Below, piece after piece: positions 6,342 to 15,528 of a stretch of DNA of 64,000 nucleotides. The stretch is taken from positions 46,086-110,085 of the forward strand of contig PAHY01000021.1 in the NCBI GenBank assembly GCA_002705055.1. Direction: 5' to 3'. Source of the stretch: Planctomycetota bacterium. Lineage in GTDB: Bacteria; Planctomycetota; UBA1135. Each line of letters begins with the position of its first letter. The stretch's first letter is position 1. A program made the position numbers and the translations under genes. Below the pieces are notes generated by a model. That model did no database searches. It saw only the letters and a list, made by a program, of their open reading frames with translations, and was not told the DNA's origin.

Positions 6342-8977
6342 ACATCTTGTCCCTACCCATCGTCGTCGTGATCGGCTCCATGGCCCTGGCCATGGTGGGT
6401 CTGTTCATCGGCATCCGCCTGGCTGGCATGGCCTTCGGCCTGGTCGGCCGGCTGCTCCAGTTCGTCGTGCACGAGGTGCGCGACAGCCTGCTCTTCGCCG
6501 CCACGGTCATTCGGGCCATCTTCACCCTGCCGCGGGTGCTGCTTGCGGTGGTGCTGGGTCGCTGGTCGGCGGTGCGCCATCATGGGCAGGCGATCGAGGT
6601 CGAAGTGGTGCGGGCAGGGCGGCTCGCTTATCAGGTCGTGATCGGCAACCTGATCGAGCTGCTGGGGATCGAGGGCCACGTGATTGTGTCCATGGATCCG
6701 GACGGTGGGGTGATCGCCGACGAAGTCGAGGCCATCCTCGAAGAGGCGCTGGCCGAACCAGAGCCGGGCCAGTCGCCCAGCGATGTGCTGGCGGGCAAGG
6801 CGCCCAAGCCGGCCAAGAAAGAGCGCGCCGCCGCCATGCGCGCGACCCCTGGCCGCGACAAGCCGAAGCGCGCGGACCAGTTCGAGGGCTACCGCGTGGT
6901 GGGCAGTCTGCCGACCGGCGGATCGGGCGCGAAGATCTACGTCGCGGATCTCGACGAGGACAAGCGCGCCTCGCTGACCCGTGCCGGTCTTGATGTGCCG
7001 GGTCAGGTCGTCATCAAGTGCTTCCAGCTCGACGAGGGCTCGAACCTCTCGCAGATCGTGCGCGAGAGCCGCGCGCTCGAATCAGCCAAGCGGCTCGGCA
7101 TGGTGCTCGAGCACGGCCTTGACGAGCGCCGCTACTTCTACGTCATGCCCTACGTGCCGGGCGAGAACCTCTCGCGCGTCACCCAGAAGATGCACGCGGG
7201 GTCGGGCGCGGATGGGCTGGGCAACAAGCAGATTCAGCAGGCTCTCGGCTACGTCGCCGACCTGCTGGTCACGCTCGACCGCTTCCACGCAGCCGGTCTG
7301 TGGCACAAGGACGTCAAGCCGGACAACATCATTGTCCGCGAAGGGCGCGCGCACCTGGTCGACCTCGGCCTGGTCACTCCGCTTGGCTCGGCGATGACGC
7401 TGACCACGCATGGCACCGAGTACTTCCGCGACCCGGAGCTAGTCCGTCAGGCGCTGCGCGGCGCCAAGGTGCATGAAGTCGATGGCGCGCGCTTCGATCT
7501 CTACGCCGCCGGCGCAGTGCTGTACTCGATCGTCGAGGATTCCTTCCCGGCGCACGGCAGCCTGTCTTCCATCTCGAAGCGCTGCCCCGATTCGCTGCAG
7601 TGGATCGTCCGCCGCGCCATGGCCGACCTCGACAGCCGCTACCGCGACGCCGCCGAGATGCTGGCCGATGTGCGCAAGGTGCAGGAAGCCGCCGATGCCT
7701 TTGCCGTGAAGCCGGCCCAGCTGCCCTCGATGGGAGGCAGCTCGGCCGTCTCGCTGCCGGAACCGCCGCCTACCCAGGCGCTGCCGCCGCGCGCCGGCGC
7801 GACCCTGGCCGGCGCCGCCAGTGCGCCGCCGCCGGTCCCGGGCGATGGCTACCGTCCGGGCCCCGAGACCGGAGCCTACGCCGAGGAGAGCGCGCGCCGG
7901 ATGCCGCCGCCGGTGCCCAGCAAGGCCCGCGCCCACGCGCTCAACGCCGCGCGTGAAGCCAAAAACGCCCTTGAAGCCGTGCGCAACGCGCGCTGGGACG
8001 CCCGCGATGCGCGCAAGCGTGCTCGTGCCAAGCTTGCCGATGCCCGCAAGCGCGCCGCCGAGGTGCGTCAGCAGGCCGCAGGCATGCGCGACTCGATGAA
8101 GAAGCGCGCCGATGGCTTCGTGGCCAAGCTGCCCAAGCACACCCGCGACGCGATCGCCGCCACGGCACCCAAGCCGAAGGCCGCGCGCAAGAGCCACGCC
8201 GAGCGCCGCGCCGAAAAGCGCGCCGCCAAGGAAGCGCGCAAGGCACGTCATTCGGGCGGCCCCACCTGGGGTGGCTGGAGCGCCGTCGCCGTGCTGATGC
8301 TGGTCGGGATCGCCGGCCTCGTCGCCGCGTCGAGCGTGGGCAAGATCAGCCATATCGAGATGGGCTACGACGCCGACGCCCAGGCGCGCACGATCTCGGT
8401 CAGCCGTGGTGACGAGCCGCAACTCACCGTGATCCGTCACGACGAAGGCGGCAACTCGGTGATCGTGCACGAGTCCCCGGCGCCGGCCGGCCCGCCGCTG
8501 TTCGACAAGCTGGCCTCGGACGAGGCGCCGCTCAGCCGCACGCTGGGCAACCGCCTGATCGGCGACGCCTCGTGGAAGGACGACTTCCCCATCGCGCGCC
8601 AGAAGGGACGTGTGCTGATCATCAACCAGCTGCGCGCCGGCCAGGACGAGGAAGCCAGCCTGCGTGCGCTCGAGACCGAGCTGCAGGATGCCGGCTACGC
8701 GCTGGTCGACCCGCAGTTTGAAGGCGAGGGCGCCGATCAGGTCATTGATCTGGTGGCACGCGGCCGCAAGTCGATCGCGCTCTACACGCCGTTTGAAGAG
8801 CAGCCACGCGAGAAACTGCTGCAGTTCCTGCACGACACGCCAGAGCTCGATGCCGTGATCTGGGTCGGCTACGGCGACTCCTCGAAAGAGGTCCGCGGCT
8901 TCGTCGGTTATCAGCCGAGCTTCTCGAAGTCGCGCCTGCTCCGCGTGCTCGACGAGGCCGAACTGATGGAAGGCTAG
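6338..8977 (+). CDS. membrane Ser/Thr-protein-kinase-like protein
   Basis: 879 residues, GTG start overlapping the sigma stop. Two hydrophobic N-terminal segments (about 5-35 and 52-75) precede a kinase fold at about 184-450: VVIK (Lys 227), HKDVKPDN (323-330; HKD instead of HRD), VDLG (341-344; DLG instead of DFG) and an activation segment ending HGTEYFRDPE. The glycine loop is also unusual (GSLPTGGSGAK). The catalytic Asp and metal Asp are retained, so activity is possible. A Pro-rich linker (460-530), a long Ala/Arg/Lys-rich helical region (530-640), one TM helix (648-666) and a C-terminal domain of unknown fold (about 690-879) follow. Probably part of a sigma-factor signalling module. Confidence 0.85.
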   Translation: MNILSLPIVVVIGSMALAMVGLFIGIRLAGMAFGLVGRLLQFVVHEVRDSLLFAATVIRAIFTLPRVLLAVVLGRWSAVRHHGQAIEVEVVRAGRLAYQVVIGNLIELLGIEGHVIVSMDPDGGVIADEVEAILEEALAEPEPGQSPSDVLAGKAPKPAKKERAAAMRATPGRDKPKRADQFEGYRVVGSLPTGGSGAKIYVADLDEDKRASLTRAGLDVPGQVVIKCFQLDEGSNLSQIVRESRALESAKRLGMVLEHGLDERRYFYVMPYVPGENLSRVTQKMHAGSGADGLGNKQIQQALGYVADLLVTLDRFHAAGLWHKDVKPDNIIVREGRAHLVDLGLVTPLGSAMTLTTHGTEYFRDPELVRQALRGAKVHEVDGARFDLYAAGAVLYSIVEDSFPAHGSLSSISKRCPDSLQWIVRRAMADLDSRYRDAAEMLADVRKVQEAADAFAVKPAQLPSMGGSSAVSLPEPPPTQALPPRAGATLAGAASAPPPVPGDGYRPGPETGAYAEESARRMPPPVPSKARAHALNAAREAKNALEAVRNARWDARDARKRARAKLADARKRAAEVRQQAAGMRDSMKKRADGFVAKLPKHTRDAIAATAPKPKAARKSHAERRAEKRAAKEARKARHSGGPTWGGWSAVAVLMLVGIAGLVAASSVGKISHIEMGYDADAQARTISVSRGDEPQLTVIRHDEGGNSVIVHESPAPAGPPLFDKLASDEAPLSRTLGNRLIGDASWKDDFPIARQKGRVLIINQLRAGQDEEASLRALETELQDAGYALVDPQFEGEGADQVIDLVARGRKSIALYTPFEEQPREKLLQFLHDTPELDAVIWVGYGDSSKEVRGFVGYQPSFSKSRLLRVLDEAELMEG

Positions 8978-8997
8978 GCCGTCCTGCGCTGCGGGCT

Positions 8998-10038
8998 TCA
9001 GGCCGCAAAGAAGTAGCTCTCGCCTTCGACCCACGCGGTCGGGGCGAGAGCTGCTCGAATTTTGCGCCGCGCCGTGGCCCCGGCGACCGAGATCAGCAGG
9101 CGGGAGTCCGCTGGGACGGCCTCGCTTCCGAGCACCTGCCGCTCGATCCAGGCCAGCGCGTCTCGCACCGGGATGCCCTCGATCCGCTGACCGATCTTGC
9201 GCGGATCGACCTCGAGGATGGCCGCCGGGCGTCGGTCCCGCTGCGCCAAGGCCTGACGCAGAGCTTTGCCCGTCTCCCCATGCCCCCACAGCATCCACGG
9301 CTGCTCGGGCTGCAGCAGATCACGCGCCAGCGCCTCGGCGCGGCATTGGGCAAAGGCCGAGATCGAGTAGCGCGCGTCGGTGCGGAGCAGCGAATCCGCG
9401 CGCACCCGCCAGGCCAGTAGCGCGCGCGGAATGACACCGTGCGGCGCCCCGCTGGCCGCGAGCCGCAGCGAGAGGTCGAAGTCCTCGGGCCAGGGATGGT
9501 CGCGGTACCACCCCAGCCCGGCCCCGAGCCGCCGCTCCAGCATCAACGAAGAGTGGGCGTAGGGCATCTCGATGAAGCGGGCGCGCAGCAGGGCTGCGCC
9601 CTCCGTCTGCCGCCGGAGCCAGGCCTCGTAGCGAGCCAAACCCGGGCCGACCTCGCTGCGGCGAAAGTAGCGCGGCAGACAGCTGACCACGCCGCCTCCC
9701 TGCGCTTCAAGCTGGGCGAGCTGCAGGCGGAGGCGCTCCCGATGAGCGAGATCATCGGCATCGAGAATGGCGACGGCATCAGCGCGTGCCTGCGCGGCGG
9801 CCGTGTTGCGCGCGGCCACCACCCCCTGCGCGGGGGTGCGCAGCAGGCGAATGCGCGGATCCGAAGCAGCGAGCCGCTCGACCCGCAGCGCGGTCGCGTC
9901 CTGCGAGCCGTCGTCGACGACGAGGCACTCCCAGTCCGCAAGCGTCTGTCGCTGCAGCGAGCGCAGGCTGGCCTCGATCGTAGCGGCTGCATCGCGCGCA
10001 GCCATCAGCACCGAAACGCGCGGCGCTGCGCCGCTCAT
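8998..10038 (-). CDS. GT2-family glycosyltransferase with C-terminal Rossmann-like domain
   Basis: 346 residues from ATG 10038 (ATGA overlap with the methyltransferase stop). GT-A features: 'VSVLMAARDAAATIEASLRS', VVDDGS (41-45 region) and the metal-binding ILDADD (about 91-96), then EDFDLSLRLA, typical of GT2 enzymes. After residue 245 a second domain starts: WGHGETGKALRQAL (glycine-rich nucleotide loop) followed by AAILEVDP and IEGIPV, reminiscent of the N-terminal Rossmann-like domain of PglD-type or sugar-modifying proteins. Acceptor and donor are unknown. It is the last gene of the respiratory operon, possibly a separate function attached downstream. Confidence 0.85.
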   Translation of the reverse strand: MSGAAPRVSVLMAARDAAATIEASLRSLQRQTLADWECLVVDDGSQDATALRVERLAASDPRIRLLRTPAQGVVAARNTAAAQARADAVAILDADDLAHRERLRLQLAQLEAQGGGVVSCLPRYFRRSEVGPGLARYEAWLRRQTEGAALLRARFIEMPYAHSSLMLERRLGAGLGWYRDHPWPEDFDLSLRLAASGAPHGVIPRALLAWRVRADSLLRTDARYSISAFAQCRAEALARDLLQPEQPWMLWGHGETGKALRQALAQRDRRPAAILEVDPRKIGQRIEGIPVRDALAWIERQVLGSEAVPADSRLLISVAGATARRKIRAALAPTAWVEGESYFFAA

Positions 10039-10628
10039 CCTTCCAGCGCTGCGACCAGCCACAGGAAGCAGCCCGGGATCCGTCGGCTGCCGCGCAGATG
10101 AAAGCCCGCCTCCAGCACCGCGCGCCGCAGCTGTCCGGCGTCGAAGCGACCTTGCCGGGGGTGCTCCATCAGCTGCCGCATCGGCGGCGCTTCCAGGAAG
10201 CCGCGCAGCGTCTCGAGCAGAACGAGCTGCCCACCCGGACGCAGTACGCGCTGCGCCTCGGCCAGCGCCCGCTCCCAATCTGGCACGTGGTGCAGCGCAT
10301 TGAAGCTGACCACAGCGTCGAAGCTGTCCGCGACGAACGGCAGCTCCTGAGCATCGGCCTGTACCCAGCTCAGTGCTGCGTCCTGCTGGCAGCGGCGCTG
10401 CGCCCGCTGCAGCTGGCGACCATCCAGGTCGCATCCGACCACCTGGCTTGCGCCAAAGTCTCGACGCAGGATGCGCTGCCCTTCGCCCTGCCCGCAGCCC
10501 AGCTCAAGCACCCTCGCCCCTGCAAGCTGCGCGCCCAGGCCGCGCCACGGCCGCGCCTCGAGCCAGCGCTGGGACCACGGCCGCAGCGGCTGATTGACGA
10601 GGAAGCGTTCGAAGCGGTTGAGGCGCAT
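10035..10628 (-). CDS. class I SAM-dependent methyltransferase
   Basis: 197 residues. SAM-binding motif I is ARVLELGCGQGEG (38-50), motif II acidic loop VVGCDLDG, motif III 'QADAQELPFVADSFDAVVS' followed by NALHHVPDW, then VLRPGG: the classic Methyltransf_11/ubiE-like order. The substrate is not evident. It starts 7 bases after the second subunit-III-like gene and its stop overlaps the glycosyltransferase start (ATGA), so it is co-transcribed with the oxidase genes or from an internal promoter. A small-molecule, lipid or sugar substrate would fit; quinone or haem modification is conceivable from context but unsupported. Confidence 0.88.
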   Translation of the reverse strand: MRLNRFERFLVNQPLRPWSQRWLEARPWRGLGAQLAGARVLELGCGQGEGQRILRRDFGASQVVGCDLDGRQLQRAQRRCQQDAALSWVQADAQELPFVADSFDAVVSFNALHHVPDWERALAEAQRVLRPGGQLVLLETLRGFLEAPPMRQLMEHPRQGRFDAGQLRRAVLEAGFHLRGSRRIPGCFLWLVAALEG

Positions 10629-10635
10629 CCGCGGA

Positions 10636-11466
10636 TCAGGGCACCAGCAGCGAGGCGCTCATGATCCAGCCCAGCATGCCCACCGCGATGCAGACCTGCC
10701 ACAGGATCATGACGCGCAGGTTGTCGTGCTCCTGGAAGCGCACCCAGCCGAAGACCACCGAGAACAGCGGGAAGATTCCGAGCAGGCCAAAGCCGAGGCC
10801 GTCCTTCTTCCAGATCAGCTGGACGGTGCGCAGCCAGCAAAGCACACCGCCGACGGCCGCGCCCCAGGCCAGACCGTAGAAGACCCGCCCGACCCAGAGC
10901 GGCCCGCTCTCGCTCGCCGTGCCGTGCAAGGTGCCGAGGATCAGCAGCCAGCACAGGAACAGGAAGTGCCAGTAGATCGCTGCGGCGCGACGCTTGTCCG
11001 CGCGCTCGCTGTGCTGCAGCGCGTGAAACTGGTAGACCACCCCGCCGATCACGTGGGCCGCGTGCAGGCCGGTGAGCACGTAGAAGCTGAAGGAGTAGAG
11101 CCCGGTCCCCGCGCCGTAGCCGGCGGCGAAGAGCTCCCACCAGTTCCAGGCCTGCAAGGCCAGAAACAGCAGCGACAGCCCGGCCGCAGCCTGCGAGAGC
11201 CCACGCGCCCCCCCTGCCTGACGCGCCGCTTTTTCGGCGACCCACGACAGCAGGACCAGACTGGCCGTGCCCAGCCACGCGCCGAGGGGCAATCCGCCGG
11301 GTGCGACCTGCAGGTCTGCGACTTCCAGGCCGCCGCGGACGACCCAGAAGGCCACCAGCGTCGTCAGGAACAGCATTCCCAGCGACATCAGCAGCCACAA
11401 AAGGCCGAGAGCGCCCGTCCCAGCTGGAAGCTGATCCGGGCGCTCGGTGGGACTCGGCGTGGTCAT
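10636..11466 (-). CDS. second haem-copper oxidase subunit III-like protein
   Basis: 276 residues with about seven to eight hydrophobic segments. 'FYVLTGLHAAHVIGG' and 'AIYWHFLFLCWLLI' are hallmark subunit III segments (helices V-VII). It differs from the operon's main subunit III: no His-rich N-terminus, shorter loops, and additional C-terminal hydrophobic segments (FGLLGIFPLFSVVFGW, WQVCIAVGMLGWIM) that resemble a fused small subunit. It lies 15 bp downstream of the subunit IV gene on the same strand. It could be an alternative subunit III, an assembly protein, or part of a second oxidase whose other subunits are elsewhere. Confidence 0.8.
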   Translation of the reverse strand: MTTPSPTERPDQLPAGTGALGLLWLLMSLGMLFLTTLVAFWVVRGGLEVADLQVAPGGLPLGAWLGTASLVLLSWVAEKAARQAGGARGLSQAAAGLSLLFLALQAWNWWELFAAGYGAGTGLYSFSFYVLTGLHAAHVIGGVVYQFHALQHSERADKRRAAAIYWHFLFLCWLLILGTLHGTASESGPLWVGRVFYGLAWGAAVGGVLCWLRTVQLIWKKDGLGFGLLGIFPLFSVVFGWVRFQEHDNLRVMILWQVCIAVGMLGWIMSASLLVP

Positions 11467-11481
11467 CGCCGATGACGAGGC

Positions 11482-11946
11482 CTAGTGGTTGTCCTCGTCT
11501 CCTTCGGCGTGCTCTTCGCCAGCTGCGTGCTCTTCGCCCGCTGCGTGGTGATGATCCGCCGGCGGATCCGGAAGCGGCTGCGCGAACGGGGAGTCGATCG
11601 CGGTGTCCGCTGCGTAATCACGGATCTGATCCTGGTACTGCTTGGTGTCGGTCAGGGTGTACGCCAGGAAGACCCCGACGAACAGAACCGAGCCGATGAA
11701 AGCAAAGGCGTGGAAGCCCTTGTCCCACTTCAGGTGCATGAAGATCACGCAGACCAGAGTGGCCTTGGTGGTCGCGATGAGAAGCGCGACCGCGAGGTCA
11801 AACCCGTACAGGTAAGTCGTGCCGGTCAGTACCGTGAGCAGGGTGAGGAAGATCAGGGCACCGAGGACCCCGGCAAGCAGCTTGACCGGAAGAACGTGGC
11901 CGAGACCGTGATGATCGTCGTGCGAATCGTGTGCGTGTTCAGTCAT
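11482..11946 (-). CDS. ctaF: caa3-type cytochrome c oxidase subunit IV
   Basis: 154 residues, three predicted TM helices (about 20-40, 47-68, 80-98) in the pattern of prokaryotic COX4 ('LLIATTKATLVCVIFMHLKW'), the small subunit of caa3/bo3 oxidases. The N-terminus (HAHDSHDDHHGLGH) and the C-terminal 25 residues (HHHAAGEEHAAGEEHAEG) are strikingly His/Glu-rich; the usual length is about 100 residues, so the tail is an extension. It lies 13 bp after the subunit III stop. The His-rich ends may bind metal, but function is not known. Confidence 0.88.
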   Translation of the reverse strand: MTEHAHDSHDDHHGLGHVLPVKLLAGVLGALIFLTLLTVLTGTTYLYGFDLAVALLIATTKATLVCVIFMHLKWDKGFHAFAFIGSVLFVGVFLAYTLTDTKQYQDQIRDYAADTAIDSPFAQPLPDPPADHHHAAGEEHAAGEEHAEGDEDNH

Positions 11947-11959
11947 GGCGATTCTCCGA

Positions 11960-12739
11960 TCAATGAATCAGGTAGAGCAGCGGGAACAGGAAGATCCACA
12001 CCAGGTCCACGAGGTGCCAATACAAGGCCACCAAATCGACCGCTGTGAAGTTGTCGGGCCCGAACTCTCCTCGGTTCGCGCGCATCAGCACCCAGCCAAT
12101 CACCCCCATGCCGATCAGCACGTGAACCCCGTGTAGGCCGGTGAGGAAGAAGTAGACCCCGAAAAAGCGGCCCAGTGTGGTCATGGTGTGGACCCGCTCG
12201 GCCGGCGTCATGTCGGCCGTGTGCGCCTGCAGCTCGAGGTATTCGCCGGTGTGGTCGCCGTGCGGAATGTACGGCGTCTCCGGGTTGAACATCGAGTGCT
12301 CCATGCCCGGGGGCAGCAGACCGACGTGGTACTTGTGCGAGTACTCGACGTACTTGATGCACATGAAGGCACCGGCGCACACCAGCGTGATCAGCAGGTT
12401 GCGCTTCAGCTTGGAGGTCTCTCCGAGCTGGGCGTTGCGCACCGACATCGCAGCCGTAAACGAGCTGACCAGCAGCACGACCGTGTTGATCGCGCCCCAC
12501 TTGGTGTCGAGGAAGCTGGCCGCGAGGCTGAAGATCTCGGGGTTGTTGGCCCGCAGCGTGGCGTAAGCCACGAACAGACCAGAGAAGAACAGGACCTCGG
12601 TCAGCAGGAATGCCCACATGCCGAGCTTGCAGCTATCGAACTGCTGCTCGAGCGTGTCGAAGTGGTGGGCAAGGTGCTCCGGGTGGTCGTGCCCGTGATC
12701 ACCGTGGTGACCGTGGGCGTCGGCAGAGGCTGTCGTCAT
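11960..12739 (-). CDS. ctaE: cytochrome c oxidase subunit III
   Basis: 259 residues. Conserved subunit III features: 'KLGMWAFLLTEVLFFSGLF' with the helix-III glutamate region, 'FFGVYFFLTGLHGVHVLIGM' and 'ALYWHLVDLVWIFLFPLLY' at the C-terminus. The N-terminal 20 residues are His-rich (HGHHGDHGHDHPEHLAHH). A hydrophilic loop of about 50 residues (residues 125-175, PPGMEHSMFNPETPYIPHGD...) is inserted between helices. Subunit III stabilises the binuclear centre and the proton uptake path. It lies 39 bp downstream of the subunit I stop. Confidence 0.92.
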   Translation of the reverse strand: MTTASADAHGHHGDHGHDHPEHLAHHFDTLEQQFDSCKLGMWAFLLTEVLFFSGLFVAYATLRANNPEIFSLAASFLDTKWGAINTVVLLVSSFTAAMSVRNAQLGETSKLKRNLLITLVCAGAFMCIKYVEYSHKYHVGLLPPGMEHSMFNPETPYIPHGDHTGEYLELQAHTADMTPAERVHTMTTLGRFFGVYFFLTGLHGVHVLIGMGVIGWVLMRANRGEFGPDNFTAVDLVALYWHLVDLVWIFLFPLLYLIH

Positions 12740-12778
12740 GATGCGAGCGGGCCGTTTACAGGGGGTTGGAGCAGCGGA

Positions 12779-14503
12779 TCAGACCGTCTTGGCCGAGCCC
12801 ATGCGTGCGAGGTTGGGATCGCCGTCGACCGGATCGACGGGCTCGTAACCGTTGAGTTCGTCGTTCCAGCGGACGAGCTCGTGGTCGTAGGGACCATCGA
12901 CCGGCGGAGCGTGGTCGAAGTTGTGCGGCGGCGGCGGCGAGGTGCACTGCCAGTCGAGGGTGACCGCGCCCCAGGGGTTGGCCGGAGCCGGCTTGCGCTC
13001 ACCCATCAGCGAGCGGACCAGGGCATACAGCGCGATCGACAGGCCGACACCAAGGACCATGGCGCCGATGGACGACCAGTAGTTGTAGACCTCAAACTGC
13101 GGGTCGTAGTCGAAGTAGCGGCGCGGCATGCCGTGCGAGCCGGCGACGAACTGCGGCAGGAAGGTCATGTTGAAGCCGATGAAGGCGATCGCGCAACCCA
13201 GCTTCGAGATGCCTTCGCTGTACATCACGCCGAACATCTTCGGCCACCAGTAGAAGATGCCGCCGATGAAGGAGAAGATGGCCGAACCCACCATCACGAA
13301 GTGGAAGTGGGCGACGACGAAGTAGGTGTCGTGCAGATGGATGTCGGTGCCGAGGGTGCCCAGCCAGAGGCCGGTCAGGCCGCCGATACCAAACAGCCAG
13401 ATCACCGACAGCGCGTACCACATCGGGGTGTCCAGGCTGATCGAGCCCTTGTAGAGCGTGGCGACCCAGTTGAACACCTTGATGGCCGAGGGCACGGCCA
13501 CCGAGAAGGTCAGCGCCGAAAAGACCACGTTGACGATGTCGGACTGACCCGACACGAACATGTGGTGACCCCAGACGATGAAGGAGAAGATCGCGATCGC
13601 GACCGAGGAGAAGGCGATCGAGCGGTAGCCGAAGATCGGCTTGCGGCTGAAGTTCGCGATCAGCTCGGAGACCACGCCCATGGCGGGCAGGATCATCACG
13701 TACACCGCGGGGTGGCTGTAGAACCAGAAGATGTGCTCGAAGAGAACCGGGTCACCGCCCAACGCCGGGTCGAAGATGCCGACGCCCAACGTGCGTTCTA
13801 CGGTGAGCATCAGCAGCGCGATGCCGATGACGGGCGTCGCCAGAATCTGGATGACCGCGGTCGCGTAGATGGCCCAGATGAACAGCGGCATCTTGAACCA
13901 GGTCATGCCGTCCGGGCGCATCTTGTGGATCGTCACCAGCATGTTGAGGCCGGTAAAGATCGAGCTGAAGCCCAGAATGAAGGCGCCCATCGTCGCCCAG
14001 ATGACCGCCGAATCACTGTGGCTGGTCGAGTAGGGCGCGTAGAAGGTCCAACCGGTGTCGAGACCCTTGGTGACCAGGGCCATGACGAAGAAGATCGCGC
14101 CGGTCAGCCACAGGTGATAGCTGAAGCGGTTGAGCTTCGGGTAGGCCACGTCCTTGGCCCCCAGCATCATCGGCAGCGCGAAGTTGCCGAGCGCCGCCGG
14201 GATGCCCGGGATGATCACGAGGAAGACCATGATCGCCCCGTGAAGCGTGAAGAAGTGGTTGTACAGGTCGGCAGCGCTGAGCTTGTCGCTGAAGCCGTAC
14301 AGAGCGGCGTTCTCGAGCACGTAGCCGTTCGGCTCCATGAGCTCCATGCGCACCAGCAGCGCGAAGATGCCCCCCAGAATGAAGGCCGCAATGACCGACC
14401 ACATGTACATCACGCCGAGGCGCTTGTGGTCGAGCGTCCAGAACCAGGACTTGAAGCCCTTCTCGTGGTTCAGGTAGTGGACGTCAGGAGTCGTCGTGGT
14501 CAT
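12779..14503 (-). CDS. ctaD: cytochrome c oxidase subunit I (A2 type)
   Basis: 574 residues, twelve TM helices expected. Haem a ligand region FFTLHG (His 88), CuB region [12 protein letters not shown] (about 260-270) with the YS motif in place of the glutamate of A1 oxidases, which assigns it to the A2 (YSHPxV) type found in Rhodothermus and Thermus caa3. '[15 protein letters not shown]' carries the paired CuB histidines; '[14 protein letters not shown]' carries the haem a3 and haem a ligands. It reduces O2 to water and pumps protons. Start ATG 14503, 26 bp after subunit II; a purine-rich ACGGAGAAC lies upstream. Confidence 0.96.
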   Translation of the reverse strand: MTTTTPDVHYLNHEKGFKSWFWTLDHKRLGVMYMWSVIAAFILGGIFALLVRMELMEPNGYVLENAALYGFSDKLSAADLYNHFFTLHGAIMVFLVIIPGIPAALGNFALPMMLGAKDVAYPKLNRFSYHLWLTGAIFFVMALVTKGLDTGWTFYAPYSTSHSDSAVIWATMGAFILGFSSIFTGLNMLVTIHKMRPDGMTWFKMPLFIWAIYATAVIQILATPVIGIALLMLTVERTLGVGIFDPALGGDPVLFEHIFWFYSHPAVYVMILPAMGVVSELIANFSRKPIFGYRSIAFSSVAIAIFSFIVWGHHMFVSGQSDIVNVVFSALTFSVAVPSAIKVFNWVATLYKGSISLDTPMWYALSVIWLFGIGGLTGLWLGTLGTDIHLHDTYFVVAHFHFVMVGSAIFSFIGGIFYWWPKMFGVMYSEGISKLGCAIAFIGFNMTFLPQFVAGSHGMPRRYFDYDPQFEVYNYWSSIGAMVLGVGLSIALYALVRSLMGERKPAPANPWGAVTLDWQCTSPPPPHNFDHAPPVDGPYDHELVRWNDELNGYEPVDPVDGDPNLARMGSAKTV

Positions 14504-14529
14504 CTTTGTTCTCCGTATTCAGTCCAGGG

Positions 14530-15528
14530 TTAGTTGGCGAGCGACGTGATGTAAGCGACGAGGAAATCACGTTCTTCGTCGGAGAGTTCCTGGCCACCGT
14601 TCGCGACCATCACGTTCTGATAGCCCTTGACGATCTTGGCCGCGGGCATCTGGATCGACTCCAGGATGTAGTTTTCATCGACGGTGCCCGTGCTGCCGTC
14701 TTCAAACTCGCGGGTCGCACCCCAGATCCCTTTGAAGCTGGGACCGACGAGGTTCGAGCCATCGTTGGTATGGCAGGTCTTGCAACCCTTGCGCTCCCAG
14801 ACCAGCGCGCCGGCCTCGGCTGGCGACTTGCCTTCGTAGGGGTTGAGTGCACTCTTCAGCCACTCGTCGAACTCGGCACGGGTCTCGTAGACCTTCGCCT
14901 TGGTGATCATTCCCGAGTGCGAAGTGCCGCAGTATTCGGTGCAGTAGAAAGGGAACTCGCCGGGCATGGTCGCCTCGAACCACAGACGGGTGTAGCGCCC
15001 CGGCACCGCGTCCTGCTTCACGCGGAAGGCCGGGATGAACACGCTGTGGAGCACATCCTTCGACGAGATCAGCAGCTCGACCGGTTCGCCCATGGGGACA
15101 TGGAGCTCGTTGGATTCGGCACCGGTGGGGTAACGGAAGGTCCAGTTCCACTTCACGCCCTCGACCTGGATCTGGTAGGCGCCGGCAGGCACCTTGCGGT
15201 AGTCCACGAAGAGCTCAAAGCCCTTCCAGAACATCACCACCAGGAAGATGGAGGGAATCACCGACCAGATCACCTCCAGCTTGGTGCTGTGGTGCGGGCT
15301 GGGCTGGGGCTCGGGCGCGACGCTCTTGCGATAGCGCACCACGAGGTAAACCGTCGCTGCGATCACGAGAGCGAACGCGACAACAGAGACCCAGAAGATG
15401 AAGTTGTACAGCCAGTCAGCTTCCGCGGCGAAGTTCGAGGCCTTCGGCGGGAAGAAGAGGCTGCCTTCCGGAGTTTGCTCCGAAGAGCTCTGCAGAACGG
15501 CAAGCAGGTTCGGCACGAGATGGATCAT
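14530..15528 (-). CDS. ctaC: cytochrome c oxidase subunit II with fused cytochrome c domain
   Basis: 332 residues: two TM helices (about 42-64 and 87-104), cupredoxin domain with CuA ligands His 161, Cys 196, Cys 200, His 204 and Met 207 (CTEYCGTSHSGM), then a C-terminal monohaem cytochrome c domain with CKTCH at 249-253 and the distal end LVAYITSLAN. The fusion defines the caa3 class, which takes electrons directly from a membrane donor. Its start overlaps the Sco stop (ATGA). The cytochrome domain is closely similar in layout to the second cytochrome c domain of the ActDE protein in the same operon. Confidence 0.95.
   Translation of the reverse strand: MIHLVPNLLAVLQSSSEQTPEGSLFFPPKASNFAAEADWLYNFIFWVSVVAFALVIAATVYLVVRYRKSVAPEPQPSPHHSTKLEVIWSVIPSIFLVVMFWKGFELFVDYRKVPAGAYQIQVEGVKWNWTFRYPTGAESNELHVPMGEPVELLISSKDVLHSVFIPAFRVKQDAVPGRYTRLWFEATMPGEFPFYCTEYCGTSHSGMITKAKVYETRAEFDEWLKSALNPYEGKSPAEAGALVWERKGCKTCHTNDGSNLVGPSFKGIWGATREFEDGSTGTVDENYILESIQMPAAKIVKGYQNVMVANGGQELSDEERDFLVAYITSLAN

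Noticed and set aside
12188..14533. 781-residue plus-strand open frame antisense to ctaD/ctaE
   Set aside because: It is opposite to strongly conserved oxidase genes, rich in His/Arg/Asp without domain signal; a usual artefact of high-GC antisense frames.
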